A DNA stretch of 8,752 bases from an uncultured Collinsella sp. (GCA_900553415.1 USDH01000046.1:1-8752); one strand, 5' to 3'; shown: positions 1-7,140, numbered from the stretch's first letter. The notes: generated from the sequence alone by a model not told the origin. Made by a program: numbers and translations.

Positions 1-455
1 CCGGTGATCTCGAAGAAAACGAGCTGGCCGACGATGGTGGAGCTGTAGGCGAGACCGGCCATGGCGCCGATGAACGTGGAGAAGTACACGTAGAAGCGAC
101 GACGGGGCGCGTCGGGATGCTCCTTATTCTTATCGCTCATGTACGGGAACGAATAGATGACGACGAGCAGGCCGATAGCGACGAACGCGGGTGCGAGCAG
201 CGTGCTCATCCGGTCGAATATGAAGCCCATGACCAAGGTCTGGCCCATACTCGCCCAGGTTACATCGACCGCGTTCATGCCGTTTCCGGCAAACGTCGCG
301 GCCAAGCCAACGGAAGCGACCGTGGCGATGCCGCCGGCAAAGGCGCAGATCCATTTAGCGTAGGGACGCGGCAGCATGACGATGAGCAGGGAGCCCAGCA
401 TGGGGACGGCGATCGCCACCATGGCAAAGAGGGACAAGCTCGATTCGATTGACAT
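1..455 (-). CDS. hyfD: Formate hydrogenlyase / hydrogenase-4 membrane subunit HyfD (partial, C-terminus beyond window)
   Basis: The first 151 codons of an antiporter-like (NuoL/M/N family) membrane subunit of a group 4 [NiFe] hydrogenase; the gene leaves the window at base 1. It starts at ATG 455-453 with the Shine-Dalgarno AGGGAG at 466-461, five bases upstream. Hydrophobic segments lie at about residues 6-28, 34-56, 72-102 and 121-147. The stretch FDRMSTLL (80-87), the motif SDKNKEHP (107-114) and the segment FIGAMAGL (128-135) ending in GQLVFFEIT (143-151) match what I remember of E. coli HyfD. E149 corresponds to the conserved TM5 glutamate used in ion translocation in this family. The gene lies 16 bases after hyfC on the same strand. 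The position after hyfC matches the E. coli hyfABCD order. HyfF or an Mrp-type subunit is the alternative, but the N-terminal motifs favour HyfD. The family assignment is firm, the exact subunit letter slightly less so. Confidence 0.9.
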   Translation of the reverse strand, partial: MSIESSLSLFAMVAIAVPMLGSLLIVMLPRPYAKWICAFAGGIATVASVGLAATFAGNGMNAVDVTWASMGQTLVMGFIFDRMSTLLAPAFVAIGLLVVIYSFPYMSDKNKEHPDAPRRRFYVYFSTFIGAMAGLAYSSTIVGQLVFFEIT

Positions 456-471
456 AGTTTCTCCCTTCTCC

Positions 472-1395
472 CTACACGCCTACGACGACGAAGACGAACG
501 CGAGGACCGCGATGCCGACGACGGCCCAGGTCTGGTTACCGAGCACCTTGAAGCGCGAACGGGAAACGGAGTTCTCGAGCACGCCGCAGACGACGAAATC
601 GACCAGGCACTTGACGAGGAAGACGACGGCGCCCACGAGAGCGGTGACGCCGATGGTCGCGGGCTCTCCCCAGGGGATGAAGATGGAGGTGAACCAAGCG
701 ACGACCACGACCTGCTTCATGCCCATGGCGAGCTTCATCATGGCCAGGGACGGGCCGGAGAGCTCGGCGAGCGGGCCCTCCTGGAGCTCCTGCTCGGCTT
801 CGGCCTGATCAAACGGCAGCTTGCCGAGCTCCATGTAACAGGCGGCCGCGAAGGCGACGCCGGCGAGGATAACGGCGACGACGCTCGAGACGTTGCCCGT
901 AACGATGTGCTGACCCATGGTCGCAATGTCCGTGGAGCCGCACACGATGGCGACGGTGAACAGCGCGATGAGCATGGACGGCTCGATGAGCACGCTCATG
1001 AGGAGCTCGCGGATACCGCCGAAGCCCGCGTAGGCGTTGGAGGAATCCACGCCGGACAGCGCGAAGAAGAAGCGGGACAGCGCGAGCGCGTACATGATGG
1101 TGATGGCGTCACCAAAGACGGGCATGGGGCTCTGGAGCGTGAACATGGGCAGGCCCATGGCGAGCATAAACGACACCGCGAGGAACAGCGGCGGCATGAT
1201 GCGCAGCACGAAGCTCGAGTCGGAACTCACGGACTCGGGACGCGCCATGAGCTTCGCGAGGTCCCGGTAATCCTGAAGGATGGACGGACCGCGGCGATTG
1301 TGCATCTTCGCGCGAATCACACGGGCGAGGCCGGAGAAGAAGGGCGCGACCAGCATGACCACGAGGCCCTGCGCCATCGCAAGAACGATGTTCAT
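472..1395 (-). CDS. hyfC: Formate hydrogenlyase membrane anchor subunit HyfC (NuoH/HycD-like)
   Basis: A 307-residue integral membrane protein of the complex I subunit 1 (NuoH) family, the same length as E. coli HycD and close to HyfC. It anchors the hydrophilic hydrogenase module in the membrane and forms the path linking cluster oxidation to the ion pumps. About eight hydrophobic helices are visible (for example 2-25, 66-86, 133-153, 169-187, 229-241, 247-270, 288-306). Family hallmarks are the cytoplasmic loop KMHNRRGPSILQDYRDLAKL (30-49) and the acidic loop GKLPFDQAEAEQELQEGP (191-208) followed by ELSGP. These replace the quinone-site sequences of NuoH. The start is ATG 1395, preceded by AGGGGAGAGG at 1410-1401. 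The reading frame stays open upstream into hyfB, but that extension is antisense-free overlap with the hyfB 3' end in another frame and lacks any family similarity. The stop is TAG at 474-472. It lies 17 bases after hyfB and 16 before hyfD. Confidence 0.93.
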   Translation of the reverse strand: MNIVLAMAQGLVVMLVAPFFSGLARVIRAKMHNRRGPSILQDYRDLAKLMARPESVSSDSSFVLRIMPPLFLAVSFMLAMGLPMFTLQSPMPVFGDAITIMYALALSRFFFALSGVDSSNAYAGFGGIRELLMSVLIEPSMLIALFTVAIVCGSTDIATMGQHIVTGNVSSVVAVILAGVAFAAACYMELGKLPFDQAEAEQELQEGPLAELSGPSLAMMKLAMGMKQVVVVAWFTSIFIPWGEPATIGVTALVGAVVFLVKCLVDFVVCGVLENSVSRSRFKVLGNQTWAVVGIAVLAFVFVVVGV

Positions 1396-1412
1396 AATAT
1401 CCTCTCCCCTCT

Positions 1413-3431
1413 CTAGACCATGACCACGGCGAGCACGAGGAAGACCACGAGCGCCGCGACGATGTAGCAGATGTATACGGAGTAGTTGCCGCCCTCGATC
1501 TTGGAGGCGAGGCCGGCCAGCTTGTCGGCACCCTCGCTCGGTGCATCGACCAGGAAACGGTCGGGCAGGGGCTCGACGCCCTGGGCGACACCGGTGAGCT
1601 TCTGGAACACGTGCGCGATGGACCAGCAGATCTTGGTGCATACCTCGCGCAGGGTGTAGAGCGGGCCCATGAAGAGTTCGACGTCGGACGCGAAGCTCGT
1701 GGCGACGACGGGCATGTGCTCGTTGGGCTCGTAGCCGCACGCCCAAGGGTCGGTCTTCTTAGCGGGGGCCTTGGCGCCGAGGCAGGACCTCAACGCGAAC
1801 GCGAGGCCGGTGAGGACCACGAGCGCGATGGCGATCGCGGGGGTGGAGGTGGCGGCACCGGAAATCTCGTTCACGAGAGACACGCCCGAGGTGGCTGTGA
1901 CGGCGGAGCCGGCAAGCACGCTCTGGGCGACGTCGCCCAGAACCGGGGCGATGACCGGGGAGCCGATTCCCAGTACCACGCAGATGGCCGCGAGGAGCAT
2001 CTGCGAGAACAACATCGGAGCCGGGGACTCCTTGGCGTTCGCAGCCTCCTGGGAACGAGGGCTGCTCGCGAACGAGACGCCGTAGGCCTTCACGAAGCAC
2101 GTGACGGCCAGGGCACCGGTGATGGCGAGGGCGGCCGCGGAGGCGACGGCGAACACCATGACGACCGGGTCGGAGAGCGTCGAGATGTTGAACAGGGACT
2201 GGTAGGTGAACCACTCGGAAACGAAGCCGTTGAGCGGCGGGATGGCCGAGATGGCAAGGGCACCGATGAGGAAGCAGACGGCCGTGACCGGCATGCGGCG
2301 GAACAGACCGCCCATCTTCTCCATGTTGCGCGTACCCGTGGCATAGAGCAGGGAGCCCGCGCCGAGGAACAGCTCGCCCTTGAACATGGCGTGGTTGAGC
2401 GTGTGGTAGAGGGCGGCCATGAGCGCGATCGTCGCGATGACGTCGTTGCCCAGGGCGTGCGCCGTCATGGACGCGCCGACACCGAGCAAGATGATGCCGA
2501 TGTTCTCGACGGAGTGATAGGCAAGCAGGCGCTTGATGTCGTGCTCGTGGAGGGCGTAGACGACACCCAGGACCGACGAGATGGATCCGAAGACCAGGAC
2601 CATGAGGCCCCACCAGAGCTGGACGCCCGAACCCGCGAGCAGGTCGAGACCGACCTTGAGGATTCCCAGGATGCCGATCTTGATCATGCCGCCGGACATG
2701 AGGGCGGACACGTTGGACGGCGCCTCGGGGTGCGCCTGAGGCAGCCAGGAGTGCAGCGGAATGATACCGGCCTTCGCGCCAAATCCGAAGAACGCGAGGA
2801 CGAAGCACGCGGAGGAGACGGCGGGTCCAAAGTCATGCGTACGGAAATCACTGAAGCTGAAGGAACCGCCCACGCCGTTGGTCATGAGCAGGAAGCTCGC
2901 CATGATGAGAACGAAGCCCACGTGCGCGATGACGAAGTAGAGCCAACCGCCCCTAATGGAGTTCTTGTTCTCCTCGATAACGACAAGGAAGTAGCTCGTA
3001 AGGGACATGAGCTCAAAGGCGACCAGGAACCAGAACACGTTGTCGGCGGTGATGACGAGCATCATCGAGGCGACGAAGGTGTTCATAAAGAAGCCGGCGC
3101 GCCCGACCTTGCCCGGGTACTCGTCGAAGTAGGACAGACCGTAGATGAAGCCCGCAAAGGCGAGAATCGAGATGAGGACCACGATCAGGCCCGCAAGGCC
3201 GTTGAGCAAGAGCTCGAGACGGGCGAACGGGAAGAAGAAGACCGTGTTGAGGGACGAAACGTCGCCAAGCACGGCCTCGAGGCCCGCGATGAACGACAGC
3301 ACGGCCGCGACGGCGCCGATCAGGCAGCCGGCGGTCTTGGCGGCGTTGTCGGCCTTAATCAGCAGAACCGAGGCGAGCGCACCGATGCACGAGACGGCAA
3401 GCGATGCGATAAACAGCGTCATGCTATCCAT
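1413..3431 (-). CDS. hyfB: Formate hydrogenlyase / hydrogenase-4 membrane subunit HyfB (antiporter-like)
   Basis: A 672-residue polytopic protein of the proton-conducting antiporter family (NuoL/N, MrpA/D-like), the same length I recall for E. coli HyfB and longer than HycC. It is a pump subunit in the membrane arm of the FHL complex. Key charged residues of the family are present: E140 in FWFLVAFELMSLTSYF (TM5), K220 in GFGAKAGIIPLHSWLPQAHP (TM7), K251 in SGGMIKIG (TM8), the broken-helix region LLAYHSVENIGI (302-313), NHAMFKGELF with K351, and NGFVSEW with E406. The C-terminal part has the hydrophilic loop with the motif DPWACGYEP and a last helix at about 652-672, as in HycC/HyfB. The start ATG 3431 is supported by GGGAG at 3444-3440; an in-frame ATG at 3422 is less well placed. 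The gene overlaps the end of hyfA by 8 bases, suggesting translational coupling. No frameshift or truncation is visible. Confidence 0.94.
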   Translation of the reverse strand: MDSMTLFIASLAVSCIGALASVLLIKADNAAKTAGCLIGAVAAVLSFIAGLEAVLGDVSSLNTVFFFPFARLELLLNGLAGLIVVLISILAFAGFIYGLSYFDEYPGKVGRAGFFMNTFVASMMLVITADNVFWFLVAFELMSLTSYFLVVIEENKNSIRGGWLYFVIAHVGFVLIMASFLLMTNGVGGSFSFSDFRTHDFGPAVSSACFVLAFFGFGAKAGIIPLHSWLPQAHPEAPSNVSALMSGGMIKIGILGILKVGLDLLAGSGVQLWWGLMVLVFGSISSVLGVVYALHEHDIKRLLAYHSVENIGIILLGVGASMTAHALGNDVIATIALMAALYHTLNHAMFKGELFLGAGSLLYATGTRNMEKMGGLFRRMPVTAVCFLIGALAISAIPPLNGFVSEWFTYQSLFNISTLSDPVVMVFAVASAAALAITGALAVTCFVKAYGVSFASSPRSQEAANAKESPAPMLFSQMLLAAICVVLGIGSPVIAPVLGDVAQSVLAGSAVTATSGVSLVNEISGAATSTPAIAIALVVLTGLAFALRSCLGAKAPAKKTDPWACGYEPNEHMPVVATSFASDVELFMGPLYTLREVCTKICWSIAHVFQKLTGVAQGVEPLPDRFLVDAPSEGADKLAGLASKIEGGNYSVYICYIVAALVVFLVLAVVMV

Positions 3432-4041
3432 TGTTTACGCTCCCTTCTGCTTTCTCGGACAGACCCTGGGCCACAGCGGTAACGTCGACGACCGGACCGT
3501 TTTCGATCGAGCGCAGGCGCTTGGCCTCGTCGAGCTCGCGATCGGCCGCGCCGCCCATGACGGTCAGCGCCTTGGTGGGGCACGCCGCCACACAATGCGG
3601 ACCGTCCGGATCGAAGGCGCACAGGTCGCACTTAACAGCGCAGGTGTACTGGCCGGGAGCCCACGTAAGCAGGCTGCTCAGGGACTTAGGATACGAAGGC
3701 GTCGGGTCGCACATGCCTGCGACACCGGCGATAGACGTGCCATCGGGATGGATGGCTCCGAAGGGGCACGCGATGGCGCACAGCCTGCACCCGATGCACT
3801 CCTGCTCCTTGACGTGGATGCGATCGCCATCGTGCTCGATGGCATTCACCGGGCAGACCTCGGCGCAGGGGGCACCCTCGCAATGGTGGCAGGCAAGGGC
3901 GGCCGAAATACCGCCGGTCTTCACGAGCGCCAGGCGCGGCGTATCCTGAAGACCCTGCATCCGGTGGGCGTCGGCACAGGCGGACTGGCATGTTCCGCAA
4001 CCGATGCACCTCTCCGGGTTGATGTCGATGAAGCGGTTCAT
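3424..4041 (-). CDS. hyfA: Four-cluster [4Fe-4S] electron-transfer subunit HyfA (HycB-like)
   Basis: A 205-residue polyferredoxin, the same length I recall for E. coli HyfA. It is the likely electron carrier from FdhF to the hydrogenase. Sixteen cysteines form four [4Fe-4S] sites: C12/15/18 with C22, C51/54/59 with C63, C82/85/88 with C92, and C138/141/150 with C154. There are two additional cysteines at 111 and 134. No signal peptide or membrane helix is seen, so it should sit on the cytoplasmic face. The frame also allows GTG at 4047, but AGGAAG (4052-4047) would then abut or include the start codon, whereas it stands five bases before ATG 4041, which I chose. It follows fdhF after a 78-base gap holding a strong hairpin and overlaps hyfB by 8 bases. 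The C-terminal 40 residues are not conserved ferredoxin sequence. HycB and HydN are close paralogues; the place directly before hyfB decides the name. Confidence 0.9.
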   Translation of the reverse strand: MNRFIDINPERCIGCGTCQSACADAHRMQGLQDTPRLALVKTGGISAALACHHCEGAPCAEVCPVNAIEHDGDRIHVKEQECIGCRLCAIACPFGAIHPDGTSIAGVAGMCDPTPSYPKSLSSLLTWAPGQYTCAVKCDLCAFDPDGPHCVAACPTKALTVMGGAADRELDEAKRLRSIENGPVVDVTAVAQGLSEKAEGSVNNG

Positions 4042-4046
4042 CCCCA

Positions 4047-4054
4047 CTTCCTTT
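4047..4054 (-). promoter_or_regulatory. Ribosome binding site that fixes the hyfA start
   Basis: On the minus strand the sequence AAAGGAAG (4054-4047) precedes TGGGG and then ATG at 4041, giving a normal five-base spacer from AGGAAG. It overlaps directly with the alternative GTG at 4047, which therefore cannot use it. Confidence 0.6.
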
Positions 4055-4063
4055 CAAAATAAC

Positions 4064-4098
4064 GGGCCGGGCTCCCGAACGTACGGGACGCCCGGCCC
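4064..4098 (-). terminator. Strong GC-rich hairpin between fdhF and hyfA (attenuator, processing site or partial terminator)
   Basis: GGGCCGGGC at 4064-4072 pairs perfectly with GCCCGGCCC at 4090-4098. TCCCG at 4073-4077 pairs with CGGGA at 4084-4088. The only interruption is one bulged base at 4089, and the loop is AACGTA. The stem is thus 14 bp and almost all G-C. In the direction of transcription (minus) it is followed by GTTATTTTG, an imperfect U-tract, before the hyfA ribosome binding site. The stem strength fits an intrinsic terminator but the U-tract is weak, and hyfA-hyfB continue in the same direction. Partial termination or stabilisation of the fdhF 3' end is more likely than a full stop. 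Confidence 0.65.
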
Positions 4099-4119
4099 AA
4101 AAAGCCAACGAGAACGGGA

Positions 4120-6342
4120 CTACACGATTTGATTCACGTGCGTCTCGTCGTCGAACTTGGCGGCGCCAGGCTCAACGTCCTGGGGAGCGGCGGCGTCCAC
4201 CAGAGCCTGCTTGAGCTCGGTGTACTGACGCTCGACCTCGCCCTCGGCCCAGACCTGGTCGGCGATAGCGTCGACCTGGCAGGCGGAGAACTTGTCCTCG
4301 GGCGTATGCGAGACCGGGTCGACCTTGTGCATGGTCAGCTCGTTGCACTTGCCGATCCACCACTGGTAGGTCATATAGACCGTGCCCTTGTTGATGCGGT
4401 CGCTCACGTCGGCGCGGCTGTATACCTGGCCGCGGCGGCTGTGGATCGAGACGATGTCGCCATTCTTGATGCCGCGTGCCTGGGCGTCCGCGGGATTCAT
4501 GCGGACAAAGCCGGGCTCGTCGGCAAGCAGTGCCAGCGTCTTGCAGTTGCCGGTCATCGAGCGGCAGCTGTAGTGGCCGACCTCGCGGACGGTGCACAGG
4601 ATGAGCGGGTACTCATCGTCGGGAAGCTCGGAGGGCGCCTCCCAGTCGTGTGCCATCAGGTTGGCGCGGCCGTCCTTGGTGGTGAACTTGCCACCAGCGA
4701 ACATGTCGGGCGTACCGTGGTCGTTCACATCGGTGCTCTTGACGGGCCACTGGGCGTAGCCGCCCTCGGGAGCCATCTTCTCGTAGGTCGCGCCCACAAA
4801 GTTGGGGCACAGGCTAATGCACTCGTTCCAGATCTGCTCGGTGTTGTCGTAGTGCATGGGATAGCCCATACGCGTGGACAGGTCCGCGAAGATCTCCCAG
4901 TCGTGACGGCACTCGCCCTTGGGCGGAACGGCCGCGTCAAAGTGCTGGAAGCTACGGTCGGATGCGGTAAAGACACCCTCGTGCTCGCCCCAAGAGGTAG
5001 CGGGCAGGATGACGTCGGCGAGCATGGTCGTCTGCGTCATAAAGATGTCCTGGCAAATGAACAGGTCCAGCTCGGAGAGCGTCTTGCGCATACCGGCCGA
5101 ATCGGGCTCGGTCTGCACCGGGTCCTCGCCGTAGTTGTAGAAGCAGTGCACCTTGCCCTCGTCGACCAGGTGGCCCAGGTCGGTGAGCTTATAGCCCTCC
5201 TCGAGCGGGAGCTTTTCCTCGGGGACGCCCCAAGCCTTGGCAAACTTGGCACGCACTGCGGGGTCGGTGACTTTCTGGTAGCCAGGGTACAGGTTGGGCA
5301 GCATGCCCATATCGCAGGAGCCCTGAACGTTATTCTGACCGCGCACGGGCGCGAGGCCGGAATTGGGTTTGCCGATCTGGCCGGCAACGCAGGCGATGGA
5401 GGCGATGGTGTGCACCGTCTTCAGGTTCTGCTTCTGCTGGCATACGCCCATGCCCCAGCCAATGATGGCAGAGGGCTTCGCCGTGGCGTACATCTCGGCA
5501 GCTTGGTGGATCAACGCGGGCTCGACACCCGTGATGTCCTGTACGGATTCGGGAGTGTAGTTCTTGATGGTCTCCCACCACTCGTCAAAGCCGTTCGTGT
5601 GCTCGGCGACGAATTCCTTGTCGTAGAGGCCATCGTTGACCAGACAGTTGGCAAAGGCGTTGAGGAACGCGACGTTGCAACCGTTCTTGATCGGAAGGTA
5701 GATATCGGCGATACGCGCGGTTTCGATATGGCGCGGGTCGGCGACGATGATCTTGCAACCCTTTTCTTTGGCTCGCACGATACGCCTTGCGACGATGGGG
5801 TGCGAATCGGCAGGGTTATAGCCGAAGAGGAAAATGCAGCCCGCATCCTCCATACCGGGGATGGAGCATGACATGCAACCTGAACCAACCGTGTCCATCA
5901 GACCGAGGACAGTAGGGCCGTGTCAAGTACGGGCGCAGTTGTCCACGCTGTGGGTGCCGATGCACGCACGCGTAAACTTCTGCATGACGTAGTTCGCCTC
6001 ATTGCCGCCGCCTCGTGAAGAGCCGGTGGTCATGACAGCGTTAGGACCATATTCGTCAATTATGGCCTGCATCTTAGATGCGGTGAAATCCAGTGCCTCG
6101 TCCCAGCTTACGCGCTCAAGATCCGCGCCCTTGGTGCGGCGGATCATCGGGTGCAGTACGCGAGGAGTCAAGATCTTGGTGTCGTTGATGAAGTCGTAGC
6201 CGCTCATGCCCTTAAGGCACAGCTCGCCCTGATTGGTGATGCCGTTGAGCGGTTCGGTACCCACGACCTGGCCGTTTTGGACCAGGAGGTTAAACTGGCA
6301 ACCGGCGCCGCAGTACGGGCAGATCACTTTATGCTTCTCCAT
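4120..6342 (-). CDS. fdhF: Selenocysteine-containing formate dehydrogenase H (FdhF), in-frame TGA read as Sec140
   Basis: A molybdopterin-dependent formate dehydrogenase of 740 residues counting selenocysteine (E. coli FdhF is 715). It oxidises formate to CO2 and feeds electrons to the FHL hydrogenase in the cytoplasm. The N-terminal [4Fe-4S] ligands are C8, C11, C15 and C42, followed by K44. The TGA at 5925-5923 is codon 140 in the context NCART-Sec-HGPTV, exactly the position of Sec140 in E. coli FdhF, and H141 follows. Downstream landmarks are FGYNPADSHPIVA, GWGMG, PVRGQNNVQG (with the R334 equivalent of R333), TSWGEHEGVFTA, GATYEKM, TVREVGHYSCRSMTGNC and YMTYQWWIG. The start ATG 6342 has AGGAGG at 6353-6348. 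A plain gene finder would split the gene into a 139-codon ORF (6342-5923) and a longer ORF starting near 5898. A CMSC pair at residues 156-159 is unusual. The gene lies 75 bases after hydN and 78 before hyfA. Confidence 0.96.
5892..5925 (-). promoter_or_regulatory. Bacterial SECIS element (UGA plus downstream hairpin) in fdhF
   Basis: Counting from the base after TGA (5925-5923), bases +12 to +18 (UGUCCUC, 5911-5905) pair with GA-U-GGACA at +24 to +31 (5899-5892), leaving one bulged U at 5897. The apical loop is GGUCU at +19 to +23 (5904-5900). From memory, the E. coli fdhF SECIS has GGUCU at the same distance from its UGA, where it is bound by SelB. The first bases after the UGA, CACGGCCC, are also identical. 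The bulge here is on the 3' side of the stem rather than the 5' side. This supports Sec insertion rather than a nonsense mutation. Confidence 0.85.
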
Positions 6343-6365
6343 GACACCCTCCTTCCTTTCTCTGC

Positions 6366-6381
6366 TACCGATTACTCGGTA
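6366..6381. repeat. Small hairpin just upstream of the fdhF ribosome binding site
   Basis: TACCGA (6366-6371) and TCGGTA (6376-6381) form a perfect 6-bp stem with a TTAC loop, 12 bases before the AGGAGG of fdhF. A second weak stem, TTGGG/CCCAA, lies at 6397-6401 and 6410-6414 right after the hydN stop codon. Neither has a U-tract. They may affect mRNA stability or fdhF translation, or be chance. Confidence 0.35.
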
Positions 6382-6417
6382 CTAATTTGACAATCATTGG
6401 GCCTGTCGCCCCAACGC

Positions 6418-6936
6418 TTACGCCTCGTTTTCGATGGTGGCGCGGGCACGCTCGGCAGTCAGTTCTGCCAGGCGCTCCTCGTCTACCAAGGTGAGGCCCT
6501 TGGTCGGGCACGCCTCGGCACACGCCGGACCGCCGGGACGGTCCACGCACAGGTCGCACTTGAGCACGAAGCTCTTGGTCTGCGAACCCACGCGCACGTC
6601 GCCCATCAAGACGGGGACCTGCGTGGTCGCCACGCTCACGGCGCCAAAGGGGCATGCCATAACGCAGCTCTTGCAGCCGATGCAGTTGTCCTCGTTGACG
6701 CCGATACGATGGTTCTTTGGATCAAAGAACAAGGCGCCCGTAGGACAGGCCTTCGCGCACGGAGCGTCCTCGCAGTGGTGACATGCCACCGGCGCGGAGA
6801 TCTCGTAGGTGCGCGTTACGCGCAAGCGAGGTGCAGCGATGTTGCCGGGAATATCGTGTGCCTCGATGCACGCCGCCATACAGGTTTGGCACCCAATGCA
6901 GCGTGAAGAATCAGCCACGACTCGTTTATTGCCCAT
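6418..6936 (-). CDS. hydN: Four-cluster [4Fe-4S] ferredoxin-like protein, HydN-like
   Basis: A 172-residue polyferredoxin, close to the length of E. coli HydN (about 175). It has four complete [4Fe-4S] motifs: C13/16/19 with C23, C52/55/60 with C64, C85/88/91 with C95, and C127/130/139 with C143. The segments ACHHCEDAPCAKACP and NCIGCKSCVMACPFGA are typical of the HydN/HycB group. The end, LAELTAERARATIENEA, resembles the HydN C-terminus. It opens the operon and precedes fdhF by 75 bases, so it probably carries electrons from, or helps mature, FdhF. I chose ATG 6936, with AGGAGGGAG at 6953-6945. The frame is open back to a GTG at 7044, which has GGAGG 12 bases upstream and would add 36 residues; that extension has no ferredoxin-like sequence. 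It could also be called a second HycB/HyfA paralogue. Confidence 0.85.
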   Translation of the reverse strand: MGNKRVVADSSRCIGCQTCMAACIEAHDIPGNIAAPRLRVTRTYEISAPVACHHCEDAPCAKACPTGALFFDPKNHRIGVNEDNCIGCKSCVMACPFGAVSVATTQVPVLMGDVRVGSQTKSFVLKCDLCVDRPGGPACAEACPTKGLTLVDEERLAELTAERARATIENEA

Positions 6937-7064
6937 GTTGTTCACTCCCTCCTGAATCCCATGCCAGAGAGACCCTGCCGACGTTGCCCCGGCCCGCCCG
7001 TGGTCCGGCATCGGCGTATCGAGTGCATGCGGCGAAACAGGCACTTCGATAGAATTCCTCCAAC

Positions 7065-7083
7065 GATATACAGGTTAAATATA
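7065..7083 (-). promoter_or_regulatory. Possible -10 boxes of the FHL operon promoter
   Basis: On the minus strand TATATT (7083-7078, five of six matches to TATAAT) and TATATC (7070-7065) lie about 130-145 bases upstream of the hydN ATG. No good -35 hexamer stands at the right distance, so an activator-dependent promoter is conceivable. I find no sigma-54-type GG-N10-GC pattern here. This is a weak prediction. Confidence 0.3.
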
Positions 7084-7087
7084 CGCA

Positions 7088-7103
7088 GTTGCAGGGGGCA
7101 AAC
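7088..7103. promoter_or_regulatory. Dyad TTGC-N5-GCAA overlapping the putative FHL promoter
   Basis: TTGC at 7089-7092 and GCAA at 7098-7101 are separated by AGGGG. The dyad sits directly upstream of the TATATT box and shares TTGCAGGG with the larger dyad at 7115-7140. This makes a regulator binding site plausible but unproven. Confidence 0.3.
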
Positions 7104-7114
7104 TTGAGCATAGG

Positions 7115-7140
7115 CCCTGCAATACGGGTGTATTGCAGGG
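7115..7140. promoter_or_regulatory. Perfect 10-bp inverted repeat upstream of the FHL operon
   Basis: CCCTGCAATA (7115-7124) and TATTGCAGGG (7131-7140) are perfect inverted copies around CGGGTG. A third TTGCAGGG copy lies at 7089-7096. On the plus strand the dyad is followed by GTTTTGG, too short a T-tract for a good terminator, and no plus-strand gene precedes it. On the minus strand there is no T-tract. An operator or activator site for the FHL operon is the preferred reading; an RNA hairpin in a long leader is the alternative. Confidence 0.45.

Noticed and set aside
1396..1746. N-terminal extension of the hyfC frame back to about 1746
   Set aside because: It overlaps the end of hyfB in another frame, its translation is arginine-rich with no membrane character, and ATG 1395 has a good ribosome binding site and gives the family length of 307.
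376..5871. Long plus-strand open frames opposite the FHL genes (about 376-1416, 1611-3482 and 4129-5871)
   Set aside because: They are antisense shadows of GC-rich coding sequence. Their translations are rich in D, E, R, G and H with no family features, while the opposite strand encodes clear family proteins.
5892..5925. Reading the TGA in fdhF as a nonsense mutation or a gene split into two ORFs
   Set aside because: The context NCAR-x-Sec-HGP, codon position 140 and the downstream hairpin all match selenocysteine insertion, and the frame continues without a shift.
7115..7140. Intrinsic terminator at the CCCTGCAATA dyad
   Set aside because: No gene on the plus strand ends here and the following GTTTTGG is a poor U-tract; in the other direction there is none.
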